64,000 nt of DNA from Notospermus geniculatus. Taxonomy: Eukaryota > Nemertea > Pilidiophora > Heteronemertea > Lineidae. The stretch spans positions 248,157 to 312,156 of the forward strand of contig NMRB01000154.1 of NCBI GenBank assembly GCA_002633025.1. Direction: 5' to 3'. The position numbers were made by a program, and so were the translations under genes. The notes beneath the pieces are model-generated. The model did not search any database. It had not been told where the DNA came from and saw nothing but the letters and a program-made list of their open reading frames with translations. Every line of letters starts with the position of its first letter. The stretch's first letter is position 1. Positions 11,866 through 23,523 of the stretch are shown in pieces.

Positions 11866-12278
11866 TATTTGATTTTTCTGTCAGGGCCGACGCCATAGCA
11901 TTGGGGAGGTTTCGAAATCAAACGATAAACCAAAACTTGACAACGTTATTTTTCATACTACACATTGACCAGATTTTGCATTGCATTTTCGGTACAAAAA
12001 TAAAGTTGTCGTTAACGTTTACGTTTATCGTTTGATTTCGAAACCTCCCTATTATTGGCACTGGTAAGTACGGAAGAGGCCATATCAAGCTACTCATGTT
12101 CCTCACTTGGATGGGGTCTTTTACTTGCCCTTGCAAAGAAACAAGGTACAAGGCACCAAGGCTGACTGTCCCATGCGACGAAGAGCCGGGAACGAAATCC
12201 CATGTGGCCCGGGCTAGATTCGTACCCGAGACCTGCCGCTTGCTGAGCGGACGTGATAGCCACTCGGCTATCAGGACA
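11866..12278 (-). mobile_element. tRNA-derived SINE, family B, copy 1, interrupted by a foldback
   Basis: On the minus strand a tRNA-like head (GCCGAGTGGCTATCACG, then a GGGTACGAATC B box) is followed by a body with GGTGCCTTGTACC, TTTGCAAGGGCAAG and ACCCCATCCAAGTGAGGAAC. The distal part is split by a 149-bp foldback at 11905-12053; compared with the 25.5-kb copy, the tail resumes on the other side. Confidence 0.82.
11905..12053. mobile_element. Foldback TCGAAATCAAACGATAAAC family, copy 1, inside SINE B
   Basis: The 149-bp palindrome begins GGAGGTTTCGAAATCAAACG and ends with its inverse. ATTGG flanks both sides (11900-11904 and 12054-12058), a plausible 5-bp target duplication. It splits the tail of a SINE, so it is younger than that SINE. 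Confidence 0.78.
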
Positions 12279-14219
12279 CTCATTTCCATTACCGATCCAA
12301 GTCCTAACAAACAGCAACCCAAAGAGAGGGATTCATAAAAAGGTGAGCGTACATGGTAATTGTACGATGAAGACCTCAACGTTTGAACTTCATCTACCTG
12401 GCGCGCTGTGGCGCGGCAGGTATTTTCTATTCAGCCAAAGCCATGGGGTAATGCACACGCGTCAGCTTTAAGTCGAAACCCAGGTTATTTGAAAAGGGTC
12501 AGCAATAAATACTTTCAACAACAACAACAACAATAACAACAGGTAAGCTTAATTGTACACAATTTTGTACAGGTGAGAAGTGGGTGTCGGCCTTGTGACT
12601 CCCGAAGAAATACCGTCTATGGTATTTCAACGCCAACACTTGCTTGGGCTGTACGACCACCTTGTTTCGTCAGCCATGCCAGCCAGTTTGTCCAACAGAG
12701 CTGACATACTATAGAGCCTAGAAACTCGTCATGGCATTCGACGAACCCGCCGTTACCTTCACTCATAAGGCGTCATCGGTGACGAAGAAACATTAACGAC
12801 AACAGATGAATATTGGGGAGGAGACAGTCGCAAGGCAAATCGATCGTTCAAGGGACGAAGTCACGGTATAATTCAATCAAATTAATTAGTAACTTCAAAT
12901 CACCGGACAAGACGAATCCTTTAAATAATTTGATTGAAAGCTAAAGACATTGATCGATGGACTCTGTAAATGCCTGGTACACGTACGTAAATGATAGGAT
13001 CAAGGCTGTCCAAGGTTACTAAGTCCTTAAAGGGAGAGTGTTCAAGGGCCGTATTCTAGAAGCTTCCTAACTATAAGGTTTACCTTTAGCTATTGTTTGC
13101 AGGGCAGAATACAAAAGCTTTAAGTGACCTCTGAGTTAAAGGGAATTAGTCGTGGCAGTCAAAATGGCACTGAGAATAATTTCGCGGCCCACGAAATTCA
13201 CAAATTCAAAATCACAAATTTCGTATTTTAGCAGATTACATTCCTAGATAGCAGTTGGCAAAGCAGCTGACCAGTGGATGTTTGTACTTGCATAGGCCCT
13301 AATGTCTCAATTTTGTATCATTTTGATCTCCTTTTGCTCTTCACCGTACTCTATTGGCGAAGGAAGCAGTGGGATTTGATATCGAAACGTCGGCGAAAGA
13401 TATGAAGAAATGTGTTATCATCCGTACTGTTTGTTACAAAGATGACAGCAAACGTCAAACGTCAACTGCAGCGAAACTAACAGGTATGGACTCAAAGGAG
13501 GTTGTGTTGTTATCATTAAAAAGGCCAAACCTTGGCAGGTCAAGGCAGATTTCTTTTACAGAACTTTGTTTTAGTGCCGATTTTCCATGTGTTCTCATTG
13601 TTGTCGTTGTCGTTGTTGCTGTTGTTGTGTCGTTTATGGAATCTACGACAAAACAGGATGAGAATCGGATATAGGGCCTACTTGGATTTCTTGGCCAAAA
13701 AGAAGAACCAAGGGAAAGATGCCGTGTGCCATTACACCAAGCAACAAGGCCAAACGTGGCCGTCTTCACAGCACCAACACGTCCCTAACCCTCATCCCCG
13801 CCACCGATCGTACACATACTACCCAACTCATTCGAGTTGACGCATAACTGACCACATTTTGTCCTTCACCGGGCGGAAACTGGATGACCACTCTGTTGAC
13901 TATTATCAACCATATCTGATTAAATGTCTGTCGGTGGACGCTGATCTGATACCAAGGACAAGTATGTGATGGGGTCGGACATGGCCACATCATGAGACTA
14001 TCAGCCCGAGACATTGGAAATACACCGATGCGTAAGCAACCTCGATCCCAGGGGTCATTTGCTGATCGTCCCTCGAAAGCGTCGTTCACTAGGGAGCGGA
14101 CACCCCTTCGGGGCGAGGTTGATGCGTAAGACGCTTATGAGCCGAGGTTACTAGAAGTTTGAAATGTTCTCGCAGTGTAGGCCTACTTGACGTTTCAAGC
14201 CCAAGACGACGCCAATGTT
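12279..14219. other. Gene-free intronic stretch
   Basis: No exon was identified. It includes a CAACAACAACAACAATAAC microsatellite near 12515, the paired TAAT motifs at 12873-12938 and a GTTGTCGTTGTCGTTGTTG run near 13600. Confidence 0.4.
12873..12938. promoter_or_regulatory. Inverted pair of CAATCAAATTA motifs
   Basis: TCAATCAAATTAATTA (12873-12888) and the inverse-oriented TAAATAATTTGATTGA (12922-12937) face each other about 35 bp apart. Such AT cores resemble PBC/homeodomain sites. The motif is direct; the function is a guess. Confidence 0.3.
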
Positions 14220-14223
14220 TTAA

Positions 14224-15173
14224 AGGTTACCTGAAAGGGTTTCATCCACTTCTGGTTTTCTGCGTAATACTGTAGAGCATTAATCAGGCAGCATGAAACT
14301 GAAAACCACATGAAAATCGGATCACCCATTTCCAAGTTATGGGAATTTAAAAAGGATGACTACACACCCTGCCAACCATGTCAGGCAGCGGAGAACAGCA
14401 CATTTGATGTCATTGGATTTTTTAAACATACAGAAAACATCAAAATTACTCATTTAACTTGGGCAGTTAGGTGTAGTTTTGATGTATTTGTCTTGTTCAA
14501 TCAGTCGTACTGCAGTTATTTCCTCACACTGTAAAAACGAATGGGCTCGAGAGTCCCATGATTTTGTCCACTACCTGGACACATGGGTTTGAAATGTGTT
14601 CAATGGAGAATGGGTCCATGGTGCCCAGAATATTTGTTCTTCGAGCCTGAAACGGACAGGTCTATAGGTTCAGTAACCCATAATGAGAGTTTCATAGGTC
14701 ACTTTGGCCCATCTACAAATGCTACCGTGGGGTGTTGGCACCCATGAGCAGCAATAGTAGATGGGCCAAAGTGACCTGTGAAACTGGTCATTATGGGTTA
14801 CTGGAACCTAAGGACCTCCTCGTTTCAGGCTCGAAGAACAGATATTCTGGGTACCATGGACCCATTCTCATCTCAAACCCACGTGTCCGGGTAGTGGACA
14901 AAATCATTGGTCTCTCGAGCCCATTGGTTTTTACAGTGCAATATGGATTGTGAGGGCAATATTTGAATTTCTGAACACCACATTTGACCTCATGAACCCA
15001 CCGCCTGGACAGCCATGGATACCAAGTTGTTAGGTTGTCATGTAGAAACAACATCGTAAATTTGGTATAACACTGTAATTAATGGTCCAATCTTCATGCA
15101 ACTTTCACTGAATTGTTTCTTACTCGAACCACTTTTCAGAGAAAAATATCATGAAATGCCTTTCAGGTAACCT
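14224..15173. mobile_element. 950-bp element with TTAA target duplication
   Basis: TTAA at 14220-14223 and 15174-15177 flanks 15-bp perfect terminal inverted repeats AGGTTACCTGAAAGG. TTAA duplication is the hallmark of piggyBac-type insertion. The element has no transposase frame. A 412-bp CACTG foldback sits inside it. Confidence 0.8.
14527..14938. mobile_element. 412-bp CACTG-ended foldback nested in the TTAA element
   Basis: It begins CACTGTAAAAACGAATGGGC and ends with its inverse. The arms of about 190 bp carry GGACACATGGGTTTGA, CCATTCTC/GAGAATGGG and GATGGGCCAAAGTGACCT blocks. CACTG ends are seen in Chapaev/CMC-type elements; no clear target duplication was found, so the class is uncertain. 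Confidence 0.78.
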
Positions 15174-15785
15174 TTAATACGGCCTGGTATACAAGTCATC
15201 ATTGTGGTGAAGTCGATGGACCGATAAGGTGTCAAATATCACACATACAAACGTACTTGTAGTTAATCTCTCTCCAACCAAACGGAAGGTATTGAATCTA
15301 CCTTTATGCGTTTGCCTTTACAGAACAAGCAATAAAACCTCGTGGCACTTTGATTGACAGCTTATTAATATAACCAATGATCGCAATGGGCTGGAAAAGA
15401 CGTTATATCCCACGATACATCTGCAATCTACAGAGCGTCACGTGACAAGTTACGTCATCACTGTGCTGGTCTTTGAAGCTGCCGCAACCACGTTCCCAGG
15501 CACTACGTCGAGGTACGATTTACACAGATTGAGGATGTTGTAATCATTCCTGGGGACGTGTTAGGGGTGCAGTGACATGTAGAGTTCCCTCGCCATGACA
15601 ACCTTCAGGAAAAAAACATGATTCAATTTATTTTGGTCGATTTTGTATTGACATTTCCGTGATTAAACTGTGTCGTGCAGTGAAACAGAATCATGTCGTG
15701 CATTTTATTAAATGGAATATCAACTTTCAACTTTATATAATGCACTTTAACCCTCCCCCTAGGAAATATTTCTGAGTCCTCCAGT

Positions 15786-16027
15786 GTATAATAAAAGGAG
15801 TCGTCCTCCAAAAATCTTGCAAAGTTTCGACCCCAACCGGGGTCTTCTTCAGGCTGGCACTTTCAAGTCGAGCTACCAGAAGTGTCTGGTACATGTAGCT
15901 TCTGGTAGCTCGAATTGAAAGTGCCAGCCTGAAGAAGACCCCGGTTGGGGTCGAAAATTTGCAAGATTTTTGAGGACGACTCCTTTTGTTATATCAATTT
16001 ATGTGTCGCCTTTTGTGCTCTATTTTT
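15786..16027 (+). mobile_element. Hammerhead-like foldback retroelement fragment, copy 1
   Basis: A 242-bp insertion flanked by 13-bp direct repeats TGAGTCCTCCAGT (15773-15785; one mismatch at 16028-16040). It contains the inverted pair GACCCCAACCGGGGTC ... GACCCCGGTTGGGGTC and the tail TATCAATTTATGTGTCGCC. The direct arm has CTGAAGA at 15929-15935 and GAAA at 15953-15956. Confidence 0.8.
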
Positions 16028-16424
16028 TGAGTCTTCCAGTACAGACTGTTTCCAATCAAACCACAAATTGGTACCACATCAAAGCTGTGGTCAATTTCTA
16101 TTGATCATTCGTTCCGTTTGTATTTCATACATGTATACACTGGGACCTCTCTATCAAGAACACATTTTGGACTGAAAGTTTGTCCTCACTTAAAAGGTGT
16201 CCTCGTTTCGTCAGATAGCTCAAAATGATTAGAATTGTCTAAATATAGCACTGAATATTCCTGTCCTAATATGAGAAATTAAAATGACAACGTTGTTTAG
16301 TTCTGATTGGGACCCATATGGCACAAATTACTGAAAATTAAAATTATGCAAATGGAGTTTTATTATGTTCATTTTGGAAAATAATTCATCTCCTTTAAAC
16401 AGATTAGAGTCGCAGAAATGAATC

Positions 16425-16570
16425 GAAGAAATAATCAACGGTTAAGAAATCTAATTAGACATGGAGAATCTCTCCTCTGCAGGCTGCGCCAGTTTTCCAT
16501 CCCGCATTTTAATTATGACGTAAGCTAATTAAGCAATTAATAGATCTAATTGATGGTCACGTGAAATTAT
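16425..16570. promoter_or_regulatory. TAAT-dense intronic island, candidate enhancer
   Basis: Within about 145 bp lie TAATCA, TCTAATTAGA, TTTAATTATGACGTAA, GCTAATTAAG, CAATTAATAG and CTAATTGATGG, followed by a GGTCACGTGA E-box. No foldback structure explains it. Clustered homeodomain cores inside a Hox intron suggest auto- or cross-regulation; this is inference. Confidence 0.4.
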
Positions 16571-16672
16571 CTGGAAGACGATTGACATTTAGAAGATTCT
16601 AAAACGGGACAGGAAATCATTATCATGATCTTGTCTGATCAGATACATAAAAAACCCAACTAGAGGAACAGA

Positions 16673-16910
16673 TATAAAAGGAAACGTCGTCTCCAAATTT
16701 GGCAAATTTTCGACCCCAACCGGGGTCTTCCTCAGGCACTTTCTAGTCGAGCTACCAGAAGTGTAATGTACTCATCACGCTTCTGGTAGCTCGACTAGAA
16801 AGTGCCTGAGGAAGACCCCGGTTGGAGTCGAAAATTTGCGAAATTTGGAGACGACCTTTCCTTTGATATCATTTTGTGTCGTTCTTTCATTCTTTGTGCT
16901 TTCTGTTGGA
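16673..16910 (+). mobile_element. Hammerhead-like foldback retroelement fragment, copy 2
   Basis: A 238-bp insertion with perfect 16-bp direct repeats CAACTAGAGGAACAGA at 16657-16672 and 16911-16926. Inverted arms share GTCGAGCTACCAGAAG and the CTGAGGA / GACCCC / GAAA block (16806-16833). Long target duplications indicate target-primed insertion more than cut-and-paste transposition. Confidence 0.85.
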
Positions 16911-17289
16911 CAACTAGAGGAACAGAAATAAAAAAAATCGGAGTCAAAAATACGACCGTCTTTATTTTAGACCCTTCCCACTGAAGCGTGGTCGAAACGA
17001 TAAGACTTTTTTTCTCATTTTTTAACGAAACCAGCGCAAGATATCAGTATAATCCTCTAAAAGGATATTGGAGTATGACCAACCCAGCACCTTGAATACT
17101 ATCTTTCCAATTCAGCAACGTTTGAGAGGCAATATCGTCTCGGTTGCATGACAGAGAGACGTAACGTCAAACGTATGATAACGCTTATATGAAAACATCA
17201 AAGAGGAAGATGACATGGGAGGCAGTCAGTTGCTTAGAGATGCTGAGAAGGAATGAAGTCAATGGAAGTCTGAGTGATGCGGACGGTCT

Positions 17290-17309
17290 NNNNNNNNNNN
17301 NNNNNNNNN
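17290..17309. other. Assembly gap (20 N)
   Basis: Twenty N immediately followed by a C homopolymer, inside the Hox2 intron. Confidence 0.99.
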
Positions 17310-17435
17310 CCCCCCCCCCCCCCACTCTTACAGAGAGGGCATGGAGAAGGAGCTGATCGGCCAAACGTATTCGGCGTATACATGTATTAAGGGGAAGCTT
17401 TTGTTGTACATTTTCATATTGCTTGGATCCTGGTC

Positions 17436-17540
17436 TCGTATTCATAAACATACTTAAGTCAAAGTATGATACTTATCTTTTGTGTTGAACAAAAGATAAG
17501 TGTCACACTTAGACTTAAGTAGTTTTATGAATACGGGGCC
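17436..17540. repeat. Foldback CATACTTAAGTC family, copy 2
   Basis: This palindrome of about 105 bp carries TATTCATAAACATACTTAAG and the inverse, and abuts copy 3 in the same orientation. Confidence 0.8.
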
Positions 17541-17542
17541 AG

Positions 17543-17650
17543 GGTCCATATTCATAAACATACTTAAGTCAAAGTGTGATACTTATCTTTTGTGTAGAAC
17601 AAAGGATAAGTGTCACACTTAGACTTAAGTAGTTTTATGAATATGGGTCC
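17543..17650. repeat. Foldback CATACTTAAGTC family, copy 3
   Basis: It is a nearly identical neighbour of copy 2 with GGGTCC-type outer ends, forming a head-to-tail pair. Confidence 0.8.
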
Positions 17651-18675
17651 TGGCCCCCCTAAGAAAAACAAGAATGATAGATCCCGCAGGTGCCTTCATT
17701 TTCGTCATATAACTTGTACTTTTATGGTATTTTGACATGTTTTATTTACAACGTCTGACCACGTTCCAAAAATTCACAACGTCACAATTATTCTGACCCA
17801 ATCGTGGCAAACTAGGGACAACTACCCAATCGGTGATTACATGTAAGTCATGACTTCCATGTTACGTTCATTAGCTCATTGCTGAATAATATCCTTTCTT
17901 CATTACTGTAACAACACGTATCGATTTCGATCTCTTTTGTGAAATTTTACGTGGTCAACAATCAGCACTCTTCTATTTGGAGACTCTGATTTTCCCAGAT
18001 TACGTCACAGTATAACTGCATAAAGACTGAGTATGAATCGACCTCGCGGCCATACGAATATAGGCCCAACATACACTCTAATCGGTACATCTGCCGAAAG
18101 TTCTTTTTTTCAGCTGTAGGAAGTTCAGAGGCGAAAGATTTACTTCAGCTGCCGGGGCGACCCCTACAGATCAAAGAGTACACGTCCGCTGAGACGATTT
18201 GCTAGACGAAACGAAAAATGGCTTGTTAGGGAAAAGCAGACGCTAAGTGCAAACAAAAACAGGAGGGACATAGGCGCTCTCTGGTTCCTGGTACTTTTCA
18301 GACGTCAAAGAATGAAGCCGACGAGAAAGTATTGGCTGCATTTCTCACTCAGTTTCAAAATATACAGCACCTGTGAAGAGTCTAGTGCTGCCCTCTGTCG
18401 GCATTTAGACTCACTGAATATCAACTCCATCTCACCTGTGCAGTGACAAGAAGCCTGATCGAACGACCCAAGGGATCTCGACGTCGAAGCTACAAGCTTG
18501 TAAGTAGTAGCATAAGACTAGTGTGGTCTATAGATAGACAGTTTGTCGCGAACAAATTTTGTCTATCTTCCTCAAGCAACGTTGCCGATGAACAAGTCAT
18601 GAATATAGGCCTACAGTCATAGGGAGTCAGAAAACCGGAGAGAATGCTGCAAACTGAATCTACTGGACAAACATA

Positions 18676-18970
18676 CACGGTGGTGTAGTGGTTCGGACCT
18701 CCGACTAGCGGTCAGAGGGTCCCGGATTCGAATCCCACTGGGCGTGAGACTTTGGGCAAGTCTCTTTGCCTCACTTGCCTCTCTCCACCCAGGTGTATAA
18801 ATGGGTACCGGTCGGAAATGCTCGGATTGTAGCGCTGAATGAGCAGCTCATCTGAGTTCTACTGAAAGGTTTTAGGACAGACTGGGGTTAAAGTGTAAAG
18901 TCGGATGACACCTCTACCTTGTTGATATCAGACTATTAAAAAAACCCAAAAAAAACCCCAAACCCAAACA
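18676..18970 (+). mobile_element. tRNA-derived SINE, family A, copy 2
   Basis: It has the same A-box/B-box head as the 3.5-kb copy, the same CACCCAGGTGTATAAATGG body and the same GATATCAGACTATTAAA end, followed by an A/C-rich tail (AAAACCC-type). It retains a body segment (GGGTTAAAGTGTAAAGTCGG) missing from copy 1. Confidence 0.86.
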
Positions 18971-19083
18971 ATTAATAGCCCTTTTTACCTCCTTGCCACT
19001 TCGTATGTCTCTTTCCCCCGACCAACATGTAGTCCTGAATGTTTGTCATGAAATTTTACCATAATCATGTGCTTTACTCCACG

Positions 19084-19134
19084 AACCCTAACTCTAACTG
19101 TAACCGTAACCCTAACCGTACCCGAACCCTAGCC
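19084..19134. repeat. Degenerate telomere-like hexamer tract
   Basis: About eight hexamers of AACCCT and one-base variants (AACTCT, AACTGT, AACCGT) lie in tandem, i.e. (TTAGGG)n on the minus strand. It is an interstitial tract inside the intron. Confidence 0.65.
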
Positions 19135-20225
19135 CATTCTCTTTGAATCGTTGGGTTGAACACCGAGACTAAATTTGACAGAAAAAGAACGCAAAATGTT
19201 GCTACATAGCGATGCAGCAGATAATATTTCTTAGGTAATCAGGTAATCCTATTCTGCTTTGGCGAAACCTCCATGTGTCACCAGTGGCTCCGCCTGACGT
19301 TTTAATTGTTAAATACCCTTAGGTTCTCGAGGGATCAAATCAAATGTCACATGTCCATGTCAAAGGGTTTGGGCGTGGCCGTAAAGATAGACGTCTGGGT
19401 GTCTCAAAATAAAGTAATTTCAGTTGTTGAATTGAAGATTTCCCTTAAAAGCGAATTGATAGTGGATTTTATTTACATTTGGCTGGTTTTGTAAACACAA
19501 AATTTCAGCCAATCAGCATGCACGAACATTTCTTTGTTGACATTCTGAAGTTTGTTTACATTTTTTCCCGAAAATTCGTCCCCTTTCAAATTCTATTTCT
19601 AAATCAAATTTTTTCGATATCAATTTGCTTTAAATCAAATAATCCTGACATCAAGAAAGATATACATGTACTTTATGTCGTTAGTTATTGCCCACATAGT
19701 TTACATTTACCTATAATCATAGTGTGATCATTCCATTTTAAGTTGTCTGCATCTGTGGCTCAAACCATAATTCAAGTGATATAACTACAAAATCACAATA
19801 CATAAAATAGACTAGTCATTTTTTCAGGAAATATGAATGTTTGAGGCATTTTTGAGTAAAAGCAAACAAATATGTTTTTCTGGGGTAGTTTTTCATGCTG
19901 AACACGAATCTGCTGTTTGCCAAGCCGAAAATGCTTAAAGGTGCTCTAGTTCGAATTGTAAATATTACGGTGTGCCACCTATTGTCAACTTCTTATACTA
20001 ACAAATCAGATAAAATCGAATTAAATCTCGCCTTTCACAACTTTTTGTTTGTTTTTGAGCGTAAAATTATAAATATATTTCAGTTACAAGAATATTTATC
20101 AAGATACATGTAAAAATAGATAACATTAATGTTTTGGTATACACGGTGCTGCCACCTGTCCGAGGAAAAATAACTATTATAATCAACCATGTAAATAAAC
20201 AAACCGTAATGTTTACAATTCGAAC

Positions 20226-20302
20226 TACAATAAAATAAAATAAAATGGTACGTTAAATGGTAAATGGTAAATGGTACGTAAAATAAAATGGTACGTTAAA
20301 TA
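20226..20302. repeat. AAATAAAATGGTACGTTAAA short tandem tract
   Basis: It is built from repeated AAATAAAATGGTACGT and AAATGGT units of unequal length, a small AT-rich microsatellite-like array. Confidence 0.65.
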
Positions 20303-22954
20303 AACTATGCACTGGTCACCCAAGCGTAGAATGTACAGTAAGATGCAGCACCAATATTCTTCAGCATCCGCTACACGCAAGCAGCTTGTAACTATAATAT
20401 ATCATTTTTGATAATCTCATTTTTCCTCGTTCTTTGTCGGCTGTCAGGGTAAGGTCAGTGGAGATGACTTGGAGCACGCGAGTAAGGCTATACTGACAAG
20501 GAATCAATCGTCAGCGGAAGAGTCGACATGAATGAAATCCGCCCCAAGTACGCTCCTTCAAGCAGAGACGCCAAGGGTCATGTGGTGAGACAGACATAGT
20601 GCATGTACAGGGTGTAGTAAATGGATCCGTTTTATGACAAAGGTTCATGCCCAATGACCCTTGAAAGAAGTAACCGACGTTTTACTAAATATTAAAACCT
20701 GATTTTACATGCCCTATGAAATGAATATTCCCGACAAGGTGAATTTATCACAGGAAATCCAACCTTGTTCCGTCAGTACAGAAAAACAATATGTAGGTCA
20801 ATGGTATACTAGTACATCGTGTGATGCGGCCCAATTCGGGACGAGATTGGTATTTTGTCATTTCGTATTTCTTTAATTCGTCATTTCGTTAAGTATAATA
20901 AGCCTAGTGGACAATCTCAAAGACTCCAAGTGCTATTACCGTAGACACCTCACATGCCTTACAGCTGAATTATCTGGTTTACTATTGAATATACAGAATA
21001 TACAGCTGTATAGTTGGCCTGGAGTGTTCTAATTCGGTGTGAAGATGTATTATATCACCCTTTGCATTGTACATGTTGTTTGCCGATCTTTTTGTTGAAC
21101 TAATGTATCTGTCGTGAACTTGAATAATAAAATATACATGAGCACGTGTACGTACATAAAAGTTACATTACATGAGTCTCAACCTAAGGACTTTTTGTTT
21201 TTTCTTCAATATGCTTAGCTTTGATGTACAGAAGTCACTGCACTGCAGATCAGACGTGCACGTTGCAATCTGGAACGCACTGCAGGTAGTCTTTCATGCA
21301 CTGTACATGTAGACATCTGCACAGAACTACATTGGGAGTAGTGACTGATAAGTAGGCCTATTCATTGGCCCACGTGGCATCCAATGGGAAACTTTATTGC
21401 CATTAGAGGTCCTACAACGTCACAAAATTTGACATCACAGACGTACATGTAAGCAATGGCTTCCACGTCATTATGGATGACGTCATGGTGTGCATTTCTT
21501 CTCTGTGACGTCAAACTCCATGATATCCTAGGACCGCAAACTGGTGATTCAGAACTAAATGGGCCTAAAGTCTTCCGTAAACAGTCTGACGTACGCAAAA
21601 CATCCTTAGCCTACTTCTCTTGCGTATCCATGCAACGTTTCAGCACAAATGCTTTTTATCAAACGTTCAAAGGTACCGCCGCGCACTATCATTCTTAAAC
21701 GTCAGATTATCGTATATTATTAACGTCTGGTCCTTTAGATTGATATACGCTGTACATCACCTGTATTACGTTTCAAGCCGTCTGGCGAGTTTAATGACTG
21801 TGCTACCTCGTATTATGCACAGACACTCAATTTATCACACTCAGGCTAGATGAGCGAAATTTTCTGTTGGCTTGTCTCTTGAGAGACAGAAGTTCGTGTT
21901 TTTCAACTCATTTTTTACTTTGATTTATTGATCAGCTAAGCAATACAACGGGAAACTCGTTTGAAATTTCAAATCGTAATTGAGCATTACATCATCACAA
22001 CATTGTATCATATGATTTTTTTGTTGGGCCGGGTAGGCTTAGGTGTTTTATGAGCACTTTTGTCCCGATGTAATGTCGATCAGCGTTCCCCGTATTTCTG
22101 TGTTTTTCTTATTGTTTCCCTCCTAACGGATTAAGCGGCAACTAACCCAACAATAACCATTCTAGACCGCGTCTATTGTTGGGGAACAATGAGCTACAGA
22201 AACACTCACAGATGTTACACCTGTCCATTTTCTCCACCAAATGCATTCGGTGTTTTTGACATGTTTTGCGGCTAATCAGTTGATAACCATTTTTGTGACT
22301 AATTAGTATTCGGGTAATCATCATGATACAAAAATATCATAAAGCTAAAGAACATCTATATTAGGTCGTTATGTAACTAAGCATCACTTTATCGGTAATA
22401 AAATTTGTATAGAGTCTAGGAACTGAAAAGAAATTAGTTAAAGGGGACAATACACTAATATTTCGCAACAGCGGCCGGCCATTAACCAGAACTAATGTTG
22501 TGCCTATGACACATAGCGGCCTCTTTGAAGTCGCTAATTGTAACCAGGTAAGATTGTTTACACTTTAATAGATAGGTCATTTTGTGAACACACGAGAGAT
22601 TGATGTCCTACGCTATCTTAATGATTATTACTGCCGGGAGATAATTTGTTGTTTAAAGACCTGTACAAACCGTTTAGGCCTTTAGTGTAGTTGCACTAGT
22701 CATTGGCGGAGGTTGGAATACGTTTTCTCTTGGAATCTACCTGTTTATTGTTCAATCATTGTTATTTGGGATACGGTAATATAACGCATTTATAGGAAGA
22801 GTTCTACGTAGATGGGTTATCAACACTAATTGCTGAAGTTGCCCCACCCTATGGAGTCGCCGTATTGAGGTAGGCTACATATTACTATTCATTCTAGGCC
22901 TACCGGTTACACTGTTGCATTCATATCTTCTAATAATGTCCTGTATCTACACTA

Positions 22955-23172
22955 CTCAAAAAAAGTTAGGGACCACTTGTTACTTTGTGCACAACAATTT
23001 TTATTTGACAGTTTTTACAGCTGAAAATGGTATTAACTGTCCTGGATGACCTCAAACACACTGTTATGAATTACAGATGTGGTAAGTTTCGGTTGTTGCA
23101 TAACGTGTTCTGAAGCAATGCCTGAAACAGAATTATGAGTCATGAAAAAAGTGGTCCTTAACTTTTTTGGAG
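22955..23172. mobile_element. Tc1/mariner-like MITE, 218 bp
   Basis: TA dinucleotides flank terminal inverted repeats CTCAAAAAAAGTTAGGGACC on the left and CTCCAAAAAAGTTAAGGACC (inverse) on the right. The TA target and ACTCAAAAAAA-type ends are typical of Tc1/mariner-derived MITEs. No transposase frame is present. Confidence 0.82.
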
Positions 23173-23404
23173 TACTTAGTAGTTTATTTACAAACCTTCT
23201 GCGTTTTGGTTCGAATGTCGTAGGTTTTCATATAGGAACATTTACAGTTGCCATGGTTACAGAACTGTTTACAAACAGGGCTTGGAAAATTGGGTCAAAA
23301 TGACGTACTGTAGCACCTGATAAAGAGCATTTTCAGCGACAAGAAGAATGAGATGAATACCATTTTTTCTTCGAATGTCACAACTTTTTTCACGACAATG
23401 GCTG

Positions 23405-23523
23405 GTATTCATACATGTAAAAGTTGGCAAATGCTTTTACTTAAGATTTGCACAGCAGTGTCCAATATAAATGTACTGCAAAACTTGAAGTAAAAGCATT
23501 TGCTACCTTTATTTATGAATATT
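23405..23523. repeat. Foldback AAATGCTTTTACTT family, copy 1
   Basis: A palindrome of about 119 bp: GGCAAATGCTTTTACTTAAG on the left and AAGTAAAAGCATTTGC on the right, with outer ATTCAT/ATGAAT. Two more copies lie at 53.1 and 54.4 kb. Confidence 0.72.

Larger units (their letters stand above)
18971..22954. other. Gene-free intronic stretch
   Basis: No exon was identified. It contains the telomere-like tract at 19084, a small AAATGGTA tandem array at 20226 and a pair of CRE-like motifs (CACGTCATTATGGATGACGTC) near 21467. Confidence 0.4.

Noticed and set aside
11613-12035. 140-codon plus-strand frame with hydrophobic stretch
   Set aside because: It runs into SINE B and the foldback at 11905 and shows no conserved motif; likely chance.
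15929-15956. Claim of an active hammerhead ribozyme
   Set aside because: An extra A precedes stem II and no stem I pairing is visible, so only a hammerhead-like core is reported.
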